Assembly: GCF_021227995.1 (NCBI RefSeq)
Contig: NZ_CP089301.1
Span: 5,270,001-5,334,000, forward strand
From: Novosphingobium kaempferiae
Lineage (GTDB): Bacteria; Pseudomonadota; Alphaproteobacteria; Sphingomonadales; Sphingomonadaceae
Length of the DNA stretch: 64,000 nucleotides
Direction: 5' to 3'
Shown here piece by piece: positions 46,489 to 55,886 of the stretch. Under the pieces are notes generated by a model that had not been told where the DNA came from, searched no databases, and saw nothing but the letters and a program-made list of their open reading frames with translations. Each line of letters begins with the position of its first letter. The stretch's first letter is position 1. The position numbers were made by a program, and so were the translations under genes.

Positions 46489-47745
46489 CTACTCGGTCTC
46501 GACCAGCTTCACCTCGTAGCCCTCGCGCCGCAGGGCGGAGACAAGGGTTTCGAGTTGCTGCTTGTCGCGCGCCTCGCACTCGATCTCGGTGACGAGACCC
46601 TTGGCGGGCAGGTGCGTGAAGATGCGCTGGTGGAAGACCTCGATGATGTTGACGTTGTGTTCGTGGAACACCTTCGCCACCTTGAACAGCGCACCGGCGC
46701 GGTCCTGCAGGCCGATCCGCAGGCGTGCGAGGCGGCCCGAGCGGGCGAGGTCGCGCAGCAGCACGTTCGCCAGCAGGCGCGTGTCGATGTTGCCGCCCGA
46801 AAGCACCATGCCGACCTTGCGGCCCGCGAACAGTTCCCGGTTGTTGATGACGGCGGCAAGGCCCGTGGCGCCCGCACCCTCGACCAGCGTCTTCTCGATC
46901 TGGAGCAGCAGGCACAGCGCGCTCTCGACCGACGATTCGCTGACCAGCAGGAACTCGTCGAGCAGCGGGCGGAGCACCTTGGAGGTCATCAGCCCGGGCG
47001 CGATCACCGCGATGCCCTCGGCCAGCGTATCGCCGCCGATCGGCAGGTTGGTGCCCTTGAGCAGATTGTACATCGACGGGTAGAGCTGCGCCTCGACGCC
47101 GATCAGGCGGATGTCCGGGTTGATGTCGCGCGCGATGGTGCCCATGCCCGAGGACAGGCCGCCGCCGCCGACCGGAAGCACAAGCGTGTCCAGTTCGGGG
47201 GCATCTTCCAGCATCTCCAGCGCCACGGTGCCCTGCCCGGCGGCGACGTGCGGGTCGTCGAAGGGGTGGACGAAGGTCAGGCCAAGCTCACCCTCCAGCT
47301 TGCGCGCGTGGGCGTAGGCCTCGTCGAAGCTCTCGCCCTCCAGCACGACCTTGCCGCCGACGCTCTCGGTCTGCATGACCTTCACGGTCGGCGTGGTCTT
47401 GGGCATGACGATGGTGACAGGCACGCCGAGGCGTGTGCCGTGGTAGCTGAGGCCCTGCGCGTGGTTGCCCGCCGAGGCCGCGATGACGCCGCGGGCCTTG
47501 CGCTCTTCCGGCAGCTGCAGCAGCGCGTTGAGCGCACCGCGCTCCTTGTAGGCGGCGGTGAACTGCAGGTTCTCGAACTTGAGCCAGATGTCGCAGCCGG
47601 TGATCGCGCTGAGCGTGGCGCTGTACTCGGTCGGCGTGCGCACGACCTTGCCCGAAATTCGCTCCGCCGCCGCGCGAACGTCGGCTGCGGTCAGCGGGGC
47701 GTCGGAAACGTCCGCGGGAGCGATGTTGAGCAGAGTCTGGTCCAT
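46489..47745 (-). CDS. ilvA: Threonine ammonia-lyase with ACT domain
   Basis: A 418-residue PLP enzyme deaminating threonine to 2-oxobutanoate for isoleucine. The PLP lysine is K67 (FTAAYKERGALN, where many relatives have SFKxRGA), the glycine loop is PVGGGGLSSG, and the C-terminal 80 residues form one ACT-like domain (LRIGLQDRAGALFKVAKVFH). The single ACT-type tail is that of the TdcB/IlvA1 branch rather than E. coli IlvA with two. Alone on its strand; divergent from the dehydrogenase gene. Confidence 0.92.
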   Translation of the reverse strand: MDQTLLNIAPADVSDAPLTAADVRAAAERISGKVVRTPTEYSATLSAITGCDIWLKFENLQFTAAYKERGALNALLQLPEERKARGVIAASAGNHAQGLSYHGTRLGVPVTIVMPKTTPTVKVMQTESVGGKVVLEGESFDEAYAHARKLEGELGLTFVHPFDDPHVAAGQGTVALEMLEDAPELDTLVLPVGGGGLSSGMGTIARDINPDIRLIGVEAQLYPSMYNLLKGTNLPIGGDTLAEGIAVIAPGLMTSKVLRPLLDEFLLVSESSVESALCLLLQIEKTLVEGAGATGLAAVINNRELFAGRKVGMVLSGGNIDTRLLANVLLRDLARSGRLARLRIGLQDRAGALFKVAKVFHEHNVNIIEVFHQRIFTHLPAKGLVTEIECEARDKQQLETLVSALRREGYEVKLVETE

Positions 47746-47859
47746 AGAACCGCGCGACTACCGGATTGCGCGATGAATTGAAAGCGCAGTCGCCTCCACG
47801 TGCATGGATGCACGAGCCATGGCGGTTTGCTTTCGCGCAAAAGGCGCTAGAACGCCCTC

Positions 47860-48792
47860 ATGACCGAGCAGACCGTCTCCCCAGCGCCCGCCCCCGCGAC
47901 CCCGCCGCGTAAAGTCTCGATGATCGGCCTCGGCACGATGGGCGGCGCGATCGCGCGGCATATCGCCGAAGCCGGGCACGAGCTGACGATCTACAACCGC
48001 ACGCCCGAACGCGCGCGCAAGTGGCGCGACGCCAACCCCGGCCTCGCCCACCGCATCGCCGCCAACCCGGCCCACGCGGCGCAGGACGCCGACGTCGTCA
48101 TCACCTGCGTCGGCAACGACGATGACCTGTCCGACGTCGTGCTCGGCCCCAACGGCGTGTTCCGCATGCTCAAGAAGGGCGGCACCTTCATCGACCACAC
48201 CACCGTCTCGGCCCGCATCGCCCGCCAGATCTCGGTCGAGGCGCGCGACCTCAAGATCCACTGCGTCGACGCGCCGATGACCGGGTCGCAGATCGGCGCG
48301 GAAAATGGCACCCTCACGCTGATGTGCGGCGGGCGGGACGACGCGCTGGAAGCGGCGCGTCCGATCATGGAGAGCTATTCCAGCCGCATCGTCCACGTCG
48401 GCAAGGCGGGTTCGGGCCAGATCGCCAAGATGGCCAACCAGATCTGCATCGCCGGCAACGTGGCCGCGCTGGCAGAGGCAGTGCGCTTCGCGCAGGCATC
48501 GCACCTCGACATGGAAAAGGTCTACGAGGCGATCTCGGGCGGGGCGGCGCAGTCCTGGCAGATGGACAACCGCTGGAAAACGATGGACGCGGGCGAGTTC
48601 GACTTCGGCCTCGCGATCGACTGGATGAGGAAGGATCTCGGTCTCAGCCTCGAGGAAGGACGCGGGCTCGGCGTATCGCTGCCGATCGCGGCGCTGGTCG
48701 ACCAGTTCTTCTCCGAAGTGCAGGCCCAGGGCGGCGGGCGGCTCGATACGAGCGCCATCATCAAGCGCCTGCCGAAGAAGGGTAGCCAGTGA
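47860..48792 (+). CDS. Beta-hydroxyacid dehydrogenase (3-HIBADH family)
   Basis: A 310-residue NAD(P)-dependent dehydrogenase. The Rossmann motif is MIGLGTMGGAIARHI; IDHTTVSARIARQ and DAPMTGSQIGAENGTLTLMC are conserved substrate regions; the catalytic lysine is K190 (GSGQIAKMANQIC). The exact substrate (3-hydroxyisobutyrate, tartronate semialdehyde, succinate semialdehyde or another) cannot be told. The following amidohydrolase overlaps its stop as GTGA. Confidence 0.88.
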   Translation: MTEQTVSPAPAPATPPRKVSMIGLGTMGGAIARHIAEAGHELTIYNRTPERARKWRDANPGLAHRIAANPAHAAQDADVVITCVGNDDDLSDVVLGPNGVFRMLKKGGTFIDHTTVSARIARQISVEARDLKIHCVDAPMTGSQIGAENGTLTLMCGGRDDALEAARPIMESYSSRIVHVGKAGSGQIAKMANQICIAGNVAALAEAVRFAQASHLDMEKVYEAISGGAAQSWQMDNRWKTMDAGEFDFGLAIDWMRKDLGLSLEEGRGLGVSLPIAALVDQFFSEVQAQGGGRLDTSAIIKRLPKKGSQ

Positions 48793-50483
48793 ATTTGAAG
48801 ATTGCGGCAGCCATCGCGCTGCTTTCCGGCACCACGGCGCTGGCCACGCAGGCCCGCGCCGACATCCTCGTCGACAACGTCGAAGGTCTGACCCCTGACG
48901 GCAACGGCGGGGTGGAGCGCTTCGAGGGCTTCCTGATCGGCCCTGACGGTCACATCCTGCAGGTGTTCCACAAGGACGAAAAGCGCCCCAAGAAGGTCGA
49001 TTACAAGGTCGACGGCAAGGGCCGCATCCTCGTGCCCGGGATGATCGACGCGCACGGCCACGTCATGGAGACCGGCTTCGCGAAGATGACGCTCGACCTG
49101 TCGATGGCGAAGTCTCTGGATGAGGCCCTGTCGCGCATCGCGGCGTGGACGGCGGCGCACCCGGATGCGCCGTGGATCCTCGGCGGCGGCTGGAACCAGG
49201 CCAACTGGGGTCTGGACCGCATGCCGACCGCCGCCGAACTCGACGGCGCGACCGGCGGCAAGCCCGCGTGGCTCATGCGGATCGACGGCCACGCCGGATG
49301 GGCCAACTCTGCCGCGCTCTCGGCAGCAGGCGTCACCGCGGCTACCGCCGACCCGGCGGGCGGCGAGATCGTGCGCGTCGCGGGATCGAAGGCCCCGGCG
49401 GGCGTCCTCATCGACGGCGCCACCGCGCTGGTCGAGAAGAAGCGCCCCAAGGCCCGCCCCGAGGATGCCGACACCGCCTTCGGCGAGGCGCAGTTGCAGT
49501 TCCTGGCGGCGGGCGTCACCACCGTCGCGGACATGGGCACCTCGATCGAGGACTGGCAGACCTATCGCCGCTCCGCCGACAAGGGCCAGCTGCGCATGCG
49601 CGTGGTCGCCTATGCGGGCGGGATCGACGCGATGACACTGATCGGCGGGCCGGGCCCGACGCCCTGGCTCTACAACGACAAGCTCAAGATGAACGGGGTG
49701 AAGCTCTACCTCGACGGCGCGCTGGGTTCGCGCGGGGCGTGGCTCAAGGCGCCTTACGCCGACGATACCGCCACCAAGGGCCTGCCGCAGATGAGCGGCA
49801 CCCAGCTCGGCAACCTGATGAGCCGCGCCGCGATGGACGGCTTCCAGGTGGCCGTCCACGCAATCGGCGACGAGGCCAACGCGACCGTGCTCGATTCGAT
49901 CGAGGAACTGTCGCAGACCTACAAGGGCGACCGCCGCTGGCGCATCGAGCATGCGCAGATCGTCGACCCCGCCGACATCCCGCGCTTCGGTCGCAACGGC
50001 ACCATCGCCTCGATGCAGCCGCAGCACGAAGCCTCGGACCGCACGATGGCAGAGGCCCGCCTCGGCCCGCAGCGGCTGGCCGGGGCCTATGCGTGGAAGT
50101 CCATCGCCGCGACCGGCGCGAAGCTGGCGTTCGGCTCCGACACCCCGGTCGAGCCCGCCCACCCGTTCGAGGGGCTGGCGGTGGCGATCAGCCGCACCGG
50201 CGCGGACGGCCAGCCCACCGGCGGCTGGCAACCGCAGGAGAGCCTCCCGCGCGAGGCGGCGCTGGCCGCCTACACCACCGGCGCGGCCTACTCCCTGTTC
50301 GCCGAAGACCGCCTCGGCCGCATCGCGAAGGGAATGCGCGCGGATTTCCTGTTCGTCGATCAGGATCCCATGACCGCCGACCCGCAGGTGCTACGCGGCA
50401 CGAAGGTGCTGGAAACGTGGATCGGCGGGCGACTGGCATGGTCGGCCGCGCAGGACGGCGGCAAGGCGGGCGTGCGGCGGTAA
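48789..50483 (+). CDS. Exported amidohydrolase (YtcJ-like)
   Basis: A 564-residue amidohydrolase-3 protein with a signal peptide (MNLKIAAAIALLSGTTALAT, cleavage near ARA). Metal ligands: GMIDAHGHVMETGF (HxH), KLYLDGALGSRGAWL with the bridging region, HAIGDEAN, RIEHAQIVDP and the catalytic aspartate in GSDTPVEP. YtcJ-like enzymes act on diverse amides; substrate unknown. GTG start coupled to the dehydrogenase. A family-D repeat follows. Confidence 0.88.
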   Translation: MNLKIAAAIALLSGTTALATQARADILVDNVEGLTPDGNGGVERFEGFLIGPDGHILQVFHKDEKRPKKVDYKVDGKGRILVPGMIDAHGHVMETGFAKMTLDLSMAKSLDEALSRIAAWTAAHPDAPWILGGGWNQANWGLDRMPTAAELDGATGGKPAWLMRIDGHAGWANSAALSAAGVTAATADPAGGEIVRVAGSKAPAGVLIDGATALVEKKRPKARPEDADTAFGEAQLQFLAAGVTTVADMGTSIEDWQTYRRSADKGQLRMRVVAYAGGIDAMTLIGGPGPTPWLYNDKLKMNGVKLYLDGALGSRGAWLKAPYADDTATKGLPQMSGTQLGNLMSRAAMDGFQVAVHAIGDEANATVLDSIEELSQTYKGDRRWRIEHAQIVDPADIPRFGRNGTIASMQPQHEASDRTMAEARLGPQRLAGAYAWKSIAATGAKLAFGSDTPVEPAHPFEGLAVAISRTGADGQPTGGWQPQESLPREAALAAYTTGAAYSLFAEDRLGRIAKGMRADFLFVDQDPMTADPQVLRGTKVLETWIGGRLAWSAAQDGGKAGVRR

Positions 50484-50503
50484 GGGCTCTCCGCCCCACT
50501 GCC

Positions 50504-50609
50504 CGTCGCCCCTGCGTAGGCAGGGGCCCATCGCTTCTCTCGTCACGACACCTTGCTCACTGCGAGGCAGCTAGCCCGGGATAAGCCCCTGCCTGCGCAG
50601 GGGCGGCGG
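50504..50609. repeat. Palindromic repeat family D, copy 2
   Basis: Arms CGTCGCCCCTGCGTAGGCAG and inverse flank ACACCTTGCTCACTGCGAGG, the reverse complement of the copy-1 core. It lies between the convergent amidohydrolase and PhyH genes. Confidence 0.85.
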
Positions 50610-50660
50610 GGTAAATCTGGCTTGTCGGGAGTTAGAGCGCTCCAAAGGGCTGAAGCCGCT

Positions 50661-51341
50661 TCACACACCCTGCCATTCGAGCCCGCCGGGCAAGTCGAAC
50701 GCCGCGTAGTCCACCTGTAGAACGCGCCTGCTTGCCGGTTCCCGCGCCGCTTCGGAAGCGTGCAGGATAAGCGTGGAATACATCCACACGTCGCCCGCCT
50801 CCGCCAGACAAACCTTCGTCCCGTAGCGCTCCACGACCTCGGCGATATCCTGAACCGGCACCATGCCTGCAAGATGCGATCCCGGCGCGATCAGCAACGG
50901 CGCGTTGCCCGGATGAACGTCATCCAGATGGACGCGGATCGTCACCATCCGCGCCAGCAGTTCGACCGGCGGCGCGACATGGATCATGCCCTGCTTGACG
51001 GTCCATGGGCCGAATCCCGCGACTTCCCGCCGCGCCTTCACGCAGATCGTCCGGTCCTGATGCCAGGCGAGCGACCAGTTCGTCGCGGACGTCTTGTTGA
51101 ACAGGACCGCTCGAACGGGTCTGGCCGACTGGCCGAGCAAGCTGGCGGGACGCATACCCACGCAGCCATCAGCGGCCAACATCTCCCGCAGCGGCCTTAT
51201 TCCATGAAGGCGAACCCCGGCATTGTCGGCAGGCAAGCCAGAGAGGCTGCGCTCCAATTCGGCCATGCTGGACGCGAGCGCCCCTCGCAACCGCACGGCA
51301 CCTGTAGTTGCGAAATCGTCTGTCAGACTATCCATGCCCAT
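50661..51341 (-). CDS. PhyH-superfamily Fe(II)/2-oxoglutarate dioxygenase
   Basis: A 226-residue protein. The 2-His-1-carboxylate triad is H94/D96 (WSLAWHQDRTIC) and H194 (STLILHASEAAR), followed by the 2-oxoglutarate arginine pair R205/R206 (ASRRVLQVDY). The N-terminal ADGCVGMRPASLLG region and length fit phytanoyl-CoA hydroxylase-like proteins acting on small molecules. No neighbouring pathway genes, so no substrate is proposed. It stands between two repeat elements, with no operon partners. Confidence 0.8.
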   Translation of the reverse strand: MGMDSLTDDFATTGAVRLRGALASSMAELERSLSGLPADNAGVRLHGIRPLREMLAADGCVGMRPASLLGQSARPVRAVLFNKTSATNWSLAWHQDRTICVKARREVAGFGPWTVKQGMIHVAPPVELLARMVTIRVHLDDVHPGNAPLLIAPGSHLAGMVPVQDIAEVVERYGTKVCLAEAGDVWMYSTLILHASEAAREPASRRVLQVDYAAFDLPGGLEWQGV

Positions 51342-51390
51342 GGGTTAGGCATCGGAATAGATGAGCACAAGGCGAGCGCCTTGCCGCCGG

Positions 51391-51502
51391 GAGCTTCGAC
51401 AAGGTCAGCCTGAGCGGGTTTGGAGGTGGTTGGTGGGGAGTGGGCAGTGCCCCCTCGCAGCGTCTTAGCCTGGCTCCGCTCAGGCTGAGCTTGTCGAAGC
51501 CC
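51391..51502. repeat. Palindromic repeat family B, inverted pair
   Basis: A diverged left unit (GAGCTTCGACAAGGTCAGCC, 51391-51418) and an inverted right unit (51476-51502) enclose about 57 bases. It lies between the PhyH start and the orphan ORF after tatC. Confidence 0.8.
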
Positions 51503-51518
51503 ACCCCCAACGGCAGTT

Positions 51519-51728
51519 TCAATCGTTCAACTTCACCGCCAGGCAGGCCCGGAACGTTCCGCTGTCCGCGTCCTCGCGATGCCAGATCTCGACCACTTCG
51601 TAATAGGCAAAGTAGCCGCCCACGTCCTTGGAGATATTCTCACCCACCCGAGGCAGAAAATCAAACGAGGCGACGAACAGCGGAGCGTCGTCGCTCTCCT
51701 CATTTCCAAAGACCTCGACGGGGATCAT
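51519..51728 (-). CDS. Small conserved-looking protein after tatC
   Basis: A 69-residue protein starting at ATG 51728, four bases after the tatC stop. It is acidic and beta-rich (MIPVEVFGNEESDDAPLFVA, DVGGYFAYYEVVEIWHREDA, TFRACLAVKLND), with no membrane helix. I do not recognise a family. Its tight spacing puts it in the tat operon; a role in protein export is unproven. Confidence 0.6.
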   Translation of the reverse strand: MIPVEVFGNEESDDAPLFVASFDFLPRVGENISKDVGGYFAYYEVVEIWHREDADSGTFRACLAVKLND

Positions 51729-51732
51729 ACCC

Positions 51733-52563
51733 TCACTCCGCCGCGGCGTGTCCGGCTTCCTTGGCGGCTTCCTCGATGGCCTTTTCCTCGGCCGCGCGTT
51801 CCTTCGCGTCGCGGCGTTCGGTGAACCACATCAGTATCAGCGTGCCTTCGAACAGCATGAGCAGCGGGATCGCCAGCAGCAGCTGCGAGACGACGTCCGG
51901 CGGGGTCGCCACGGCGGCCACGATGAAGACGCCGACGATCGCGTAGCGGCGCGCGGCGACGCACTGGGCGCGCGTCACCATGCCGGCGCGGTTGAGCAGC
52001 ATCAGCAGCACCGGCAGCAGGAAGCTGATGCCGAACGCCAGGATGAACTGCATCACGAGCGCGAGGTAGTCACCCGTGCCCGGCAGCGCCTCCAGCTTGA
52101 GACCGCCCTTCTCGCCCTCGAACGCCAGGAAGAAGTGGAAGGCCGTCGGCATCACCACGTAGTACGCCAGCGCGGCGCCCATGGTGAACAGCACCGGAGT
52201 CGCGATGAGGAAGGGCAGGAACGCCTTCTTCTCCTTGGCGTAGAGGCCGGGGGCGACGAACTGCCAGATCTGGTTGGCGATCACCGGGAAGCTGACGAAG
52301 AAGGCCGCGAACATCGCGATCTTCACCTCGACGAAGAAGGCCTCGTACAGCTTCGTGTAGATCAGCTTGCCCTGCCCGGGCGGGAACGCCTCGGTCAGCG
52401 GGCGGACGAGGAACGAGAAGATGTCCCCTGCGAAGTAGAAGCACACCGCGAACGCCACCGCGAAGGCCAGGAAGGCGCGCAGCAGGCGGCCGCGCAGCTC
52501 GATCAGGTGGTCGAGCAGCGGCGCCTGCGTGTCGTCGATGTCGGAGATGCGGAAGGGCTGCAT
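51733..52563 (-). CDS. tatC: Twin-arginine translocase subunit TatC
   Basis: A 276-residue inner-membrane protein with six helices, the core receptor for twin-arginine signal peptides. The N-terminus PLLDHLIELRGRLLRAFLAF is the family signature, with LYEAFFVEVKIAMFAAFFVS and the conserved ATPPDVVSQLLLAIPLL. It has a long Lys/Glu/Ala-rich C-terminal tail. Ten bases after tatB. Confidence 0.96.
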   Translation of the reverse strand: MQPFRISDIDDTQAPLLDHLIELRGRLLRAFLAFAVAFAVCFYFAGDIFSFLVRPLTEAFPPGQGKLIYTKLYEAFFVEVKIAMFAAFFVSFPVIANQIWQFVAPGLYAKEKKAFLPFLIATPVLFTMGAALAYYVVMPTAFHFFLAFEGEKGGLKLEALPGTGDYLALVMQFILAFGISFLLPVLLMLLNRAGMVTRAQCVAARRYAIVGVFIVAAVATPPDVVSQLLLAIPLLMLFEGTLILMWFTERRDAKERAAEEKAIEEAAKEAGHAAAE

Positions 52564-52573
52564 GGCGTGAAAC

Positions 52574-52984
52574 TCAGGGCGGCGGGGGCGGCAGGTGCAG
52601 TTCGGCCTGCTTGGGTTCGGCTTTGGGCTCCGCCGCAGGCTCGACCTGCGGTTCCACGGCCTCCTCGGGCGCGTGTTCGGAGACCGATGCCAGCGGCGGC
52701 TGCATGTCGTCGGCAGTGGGGTTCACGGTCGAATCCATCGAAGGGAGCTGCGGGCTCGCCTTCATGATGGCCACGTTCTGCTCACGCCACTTGCGCTCCA
52801 TCTCCTCCAGCTCGGCCTCGCGCACCATGGCGTCGATGCCGGACCGGAAGTGGTTCGACATCTTGCGCATCTTGCCGATCCAGCGACCGGCCGTGCGCAA
52901 CGCCATCGGCATGTCCTTGGGACCGATGACCACGACCGCCACGATGACGATCATCAGCAGCTCGGATGCGCCTACGTCGAACAT
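52574..52984 (-). CDS. tatB: Twin-arginine translocase subunit TatB
   Basis: A 136-residue protein: an N-terminal membrane helix (MFDVGASELLMIVIVAVVVI) with the TatB glutamate, a GPKDMP hinge, an amphipathic helix (ALRTAGRWIGKMRKMSNHF) and a Pro/Glu-rich tail. It follows tatA by 20 bases. Confidence 0.95.
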   Translation of the reverse strand: MFDVGASELLMIVIVAVVVIGPKDMPMALRTAGRWIGKMRKMSNHFRSGIDAMVREAELEEMERKWREQNVAIMKASPQLPSMDSTVNPTADDMQPPLASVSEHAPEEAVEPQVEPAAEPKAEPKQAELHLPPPPP

Positions 52985-53004
52985 CCCCGATCAGGCCCGG
53001 TTTC

Positions 53005-53247
53005 TCAGGCCTGTTCGTTCTTGGTTTCAGTCGTCGTGGTCGGCGCGGGATCGGCCTTCTGCGACGAGATCTGGGCGGCGGGGGTCGAGTTGGAAGCCTT
53101 CTTGGCCTCTTCCTCGTTCATGCCGTCCTTGAAGCTCTTGATGCCCTTGCCGAAGTCACCCATGATTTCCGACACGCGGCCGCGTCCGAACAGCACGAGC
53201 ACGATCACGAGAACGATCAGCCAGTGCCAGATCGAGAAGCTACCCAT
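53005..53247 (-). CDS. tatA: Twin-arginine translocase subunit TatA
   Basis: An 80-residue protein: membrane helix ([20 protein letters not shown]), [20 protein letters not shown] hinge and amphipathic helix, then an acidic, threonine-rich tail. ATG 53247 gives the usual MGSFSIWHW start; a longer frame upstream is not conserved. Gap of 110 bases to scpB. Confidence 0.95.
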   Translation of the reverse strand: MGSFSIWHWLIVLVIVLVLFGRGRVSEIMGDFGKGIKSFKDGMNEEEAKKASNSTPAAQISSQKADPAPTTTTETKNEQA

Positions 53248-53357
53248 AACCTCAACTCCAAAACATGCGGCCGATTCCGACCGTTCATAGGGGGCATGTA
53301 GGCGCTTTGACGGCAAGTTGCCAGCCCGTCATGGTTCTGTCCTTCGACGGTCGCACC

Positions 53358-53987
53358 TCAGTCGTCTTCGGGCTGCGCCTTGTCCGAAGCGCCCGGTTTT
53401 CCGCCACCGAGCACGGATTCGATCATGTCCTCGTCCACCGGATCGAGCAAGCCCGCCGCACGCAATTCGTCGATGCCCGGAAGCTCGCGCAGGGAGGTAA
53501 GTCCGAAATGGTCGAGGAATACCGGCGTCGTCGCATAGATCACCGGTCGCCCCGGCACCTCGCGCCGCCCGGCCACGCGCACCCAGCCCGCCTCCATCAG
53601 CACGTCGAGCGTGCCCTTGGCGGTCTGCACACCGCGGATCGCCTCGATCTCGGCGCGGCTGACGGGTTCATGATAGGCGACGATGGCGAGCACTTCGGTG
53701 GCGGCGCGCGACAGGCGGCGCAGATCCTCCTTCTCGCGGCGGAGCAGGTGGGCAAGATCGGGCGCGGTCTGGAAATGCCAGCGCCCGCCCCGCTCGATCA
53801 GCTGGACGCCCCGACCGGCATAGTGCCGCTGGAGTTCGGCCAGCGCCGGAAGCACGGTCGAGGCCTTCTCGCCGAAGCCAAGATGCAGTGCGAGCTGCTC
53901 GGCGCTCAGGGGCTCCTCGGCGGCGAACAGGGTCGCCTCCACCGCCCTCAGCACATCGTCGGTGCCGTTCAGTACACTATCCGTCAC
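53358..53987 (-). CDS. scpB: Segregation and condensation protein B
   Basis: A protein of 209 residues from GTG 53987, four bases after scpA. It has two winged-helix domains: VLRAVEATLFAAEEPLSAEQ, ALAELQRHYAGRGVQLIERG, then LSRAATEVLAIVAYHEPVSR with EIEAIRGVQTAKGTLDVLME. With ScpA and SMC it forms the bacterial condensin. An upstream ATG at 54029 would overlap scpA by 38 bases and is less likely. Confidence 0.92.
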   Translation of the reverse strand: MTDSVLNGTDDVLRAVEATLFAAEEPLSAEQLALHLGFGEKASTVLPALAELQRHYAGRGVQLIERGGRWHFQTAPDLAHLLRREKEDLRRLSRAATEVLAIVAYHEPVSRAEIEAIRGVQTAKGTLDVLMEAGWVRVAGRREVPGRPVIYATTPVFLDHFGLTSLRELPGIDELRAAGLLDPVDEDMIESVLGGGKPGASDKAQPEDD

Positions 53988-53991
53988 CGTC

Positions 53992-54789
53992 TCAATGTCC
54001 CTTCGGCGCCCTGATCCGCAGGGGGCCATATGTCTCTTCCTGCGCCAGTTCGGCCTTGCCGGTACGCGCCAGTTCCAGCGCCGCGACGAAGCTGGAAGCC
54101 AGCGCGGAACGGCGCAGTTGCGGGTTCGCCCAGCTGTCGTGCGCGGGCGGCAGGAAGTCCTTGAGGTCCACCCAGTCGATCGCCACACCCAGCATCGAGG
54201 CGACCCGCTGGATCGCCGTGTCGAGCGTCATCACCATCCGCTCGCGCACCATGTGGACCACCGGCTGCGAGCGGATTTTCACGTCGCCATAAGCTCTTAC
54301 GAGGTCGAACCACTCGCACTGCCAGAGCGACTTGCGGTCGACCCGCAGCCCCTCCGGCGCGCCGCGCACGAACACGTCGCGGCCCAGCCGGTCGCGCCCC
54401 ATCAGCCGCGCCGCCGCCTCGCGCATGGCCCCCAGCCGCTGGAGCCGGAACTGCAGGCGCAGCGCCATTTCCTCGGGGCCGGGCTCCTCCTGCTCGTCCC
54501 GCGGCAGCAGCAGCGCGGACTTGAGGTAGGCGAGCCACGCCGCCATCACCAGATAGTCCGCCGCCAGTTCCAGCCGCAGCGCCTCGGCCTCCTCGATATA
54601 GGTGAGGTAGGCGTCCACCAGTTCGAGGATGGAGATGCGCAGAAGGTCCACCTTCTGCCGCCGCGCGAGGTCGAGCAGCAGGTCGAGCGGCCCTTCCCAG
54701 CCCTCGATCTCAAGGTACAGCTTGTCGGTCTGGACGCCGCTGCGGTCCTCTGCGTCCCAGTTGTCGAAGAGGCCGGGGGCCGTGGCCAC
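53992..54789 (-). CDS. scpA: Segregation and condensation protein A
   Basis: A kleisin of 265 residues from GTG 54789, one base after the nagZ stop. Typical segments are LYLEIEGWEGPLDLLLDLAR, KVDLLRISILELVDAYLTYI, ADYLVMAAWLAYLKSALLLP and, at the C-terminus, FVAALELARTGKAELAQEET. It bridges SMC heads with ScpB. nagZ-scpA-scpB-tat is a widespread alphaproteobacterial order. Confidence 0.94.
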   Translation of the reverse strand: MATAPGLFDNWDAEDRSGVQTDKLYLEIEGWEGPLDLLLDLARRQKVDLLRISILELVDAYLTYIEEAEALRLELAADYLVMAAWLAYLKSALLLPRDEQEEPGPEEMALRLQFRLQRLGAMREAAARLMGRDRLGRDVFVRGAPEGLRVDRKSLWQCEWFDLVRAYGDVKIRSQPVVHMVRERMVMTLDTAIQRVASMLGVAIDWVDLKDFLPPAHDSWANPQLRRSALASSFVAALELARTGKAELAQEETYGPLRIRAPKGH

Positions 54790-54790
54790 C

Positions 54791-55801
54791 TCAAGCGCTC
54801 CGCAGCGCCAGCAGCGCGTCGCGGCGGGCGAGCAGCGTGGCGTGCTCGGCGGCGGCAGGCTCTCCGGTGGCGGCCAGCGCACGGTCGAGGCGGGCGGCGG
54901 TTTCGGCGCCCATCACCGGCAGGGCCTTCGCGATGCCGACCATGTCGTCCATCTTCGCCCAGCAGTTGAGCGCGATGTCGCAACCCGCCGCGATGGCCCG
55001 TGCCGCCCGCTCCGGCACGGTGCCCGAGAGCGCCTGCATGTCGAGGTCGTCGGTCAGCAGCAAGCCGGTGAAGCCGATCGCTTTGCGGATCACCTCGCCC
55101 ACCACGACGGGCGAAAGGGTGCCCGGATTCTCTGCGTCCCAAGCGGTGTAGAGCACATGCGCCGTCATGCCGATGGGGGCGGAGGCGAGCGCGCGGAAGG
55201 GCGCGATGTCGGTCGCCAGTTCCTGTGCGGAGGCGGTGACGGTCGGCAGTTCCTTGTGGCTGTCCGCCATCGCGCGGCCATGACCGGGAATGTGCTTGAT
55301 GCAGCCCGCGACGCCTGCGCGCGCGAACCCGTCGAGGATGGCGCGGCCCAGCGCTGCCACGCGCATCGGCTCGGCGCCCAGCGCGCGATCGCCGATGACG
55401 TCGTGCGCGCCCGGCTGGCGGACGTCGAGCGAGGGGTGGCAATCGACGCTGACGCCCACTTCGGCAAGGTCCATGCCCAGGGCCTGCGCGTTCAGCCGCG
55501 CCGCTTCGATGGCGCTGGCGGGGGCGAGGTCGTAAAGCCGGTCGAACGCTTCGCCGGTCGGATAGGCGCTCCACGTTGGCGGTTTCATGCGGGCGACGCG
55601 GCCGCCTTCCTGGTCGATGCAGACGAACAGGCGGTCGCGCCCGTGGATCGCGCGCAGCTCGTCGGTGAGCGCGCGGACCTGCGCGCGGCTCTCCACGTTG
55701 CGGCCGAACAGGATGTAGCCCGCCGGATCGGCATCGCGGAAGAACGCGCGCTCGTCGTCGGTGAGGGTCAGGCCGGAGAGGCCGAAGATTGCCGGAACCA
55801 T
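54791..55801 (-). CDS. nagZ: Beta-N-acetylhexosaminidase NagZ
   Basis: A 336-residue GH3 enzyme removing GlcNAc from anhydromuropeptides during wall recycling. The motif KHIPGHGRAMADSHKELPTV carries the catalytic histidine-aspartate loop, and the nucleophile aspartate lies in GLLLTDDLDMQAL. The N-terminus IFGLSGLTLTDDERAFFRDA then PAGYILFGRNVES is typical. It lacks a signal peptide, as expected for a cytosolic enzyme. argS and the SPOR gene, which usually precede it, are at 13.8-16.3 kb. Confidence 0.95.
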   Translation of the reverse strand: MVPAIFGLSGLTLTDDERAFFRDADPAGYILFGRNVESRAQVRALTDELRAIHGRDRLFVCIDQEGGRVARMKPPTWSAYPTGEAFDRLYDLAPASAIEAARLNAQALGMDLAEVGVSVDCHPSLDVRQPGAHDVIGDRALGAEPMRVAALGRAILDGFARAGVAGCIKHIPGHGRAMADSHKELPTVTASAQELATDIAPFRALASAPIGMTAHVLYTAWDAENPGTLSPVVVGEVIRKAIGFTGLLLTDDLDMQALSGTVPERAARAIAAGCDIALNCWAKMDDMVGIAKALPVMGAETAARLDRALAATGEPAAAEHATLLARRDALLALRSA

Positions 55802-55886
55802 GCCTTGTTGGCTCGCAGAAACGGGCGATTTTCGCAAGCTGGCGCCCCCATCAGGGTGTGGATGGCGCGCTGCGACGAAACCTGCC

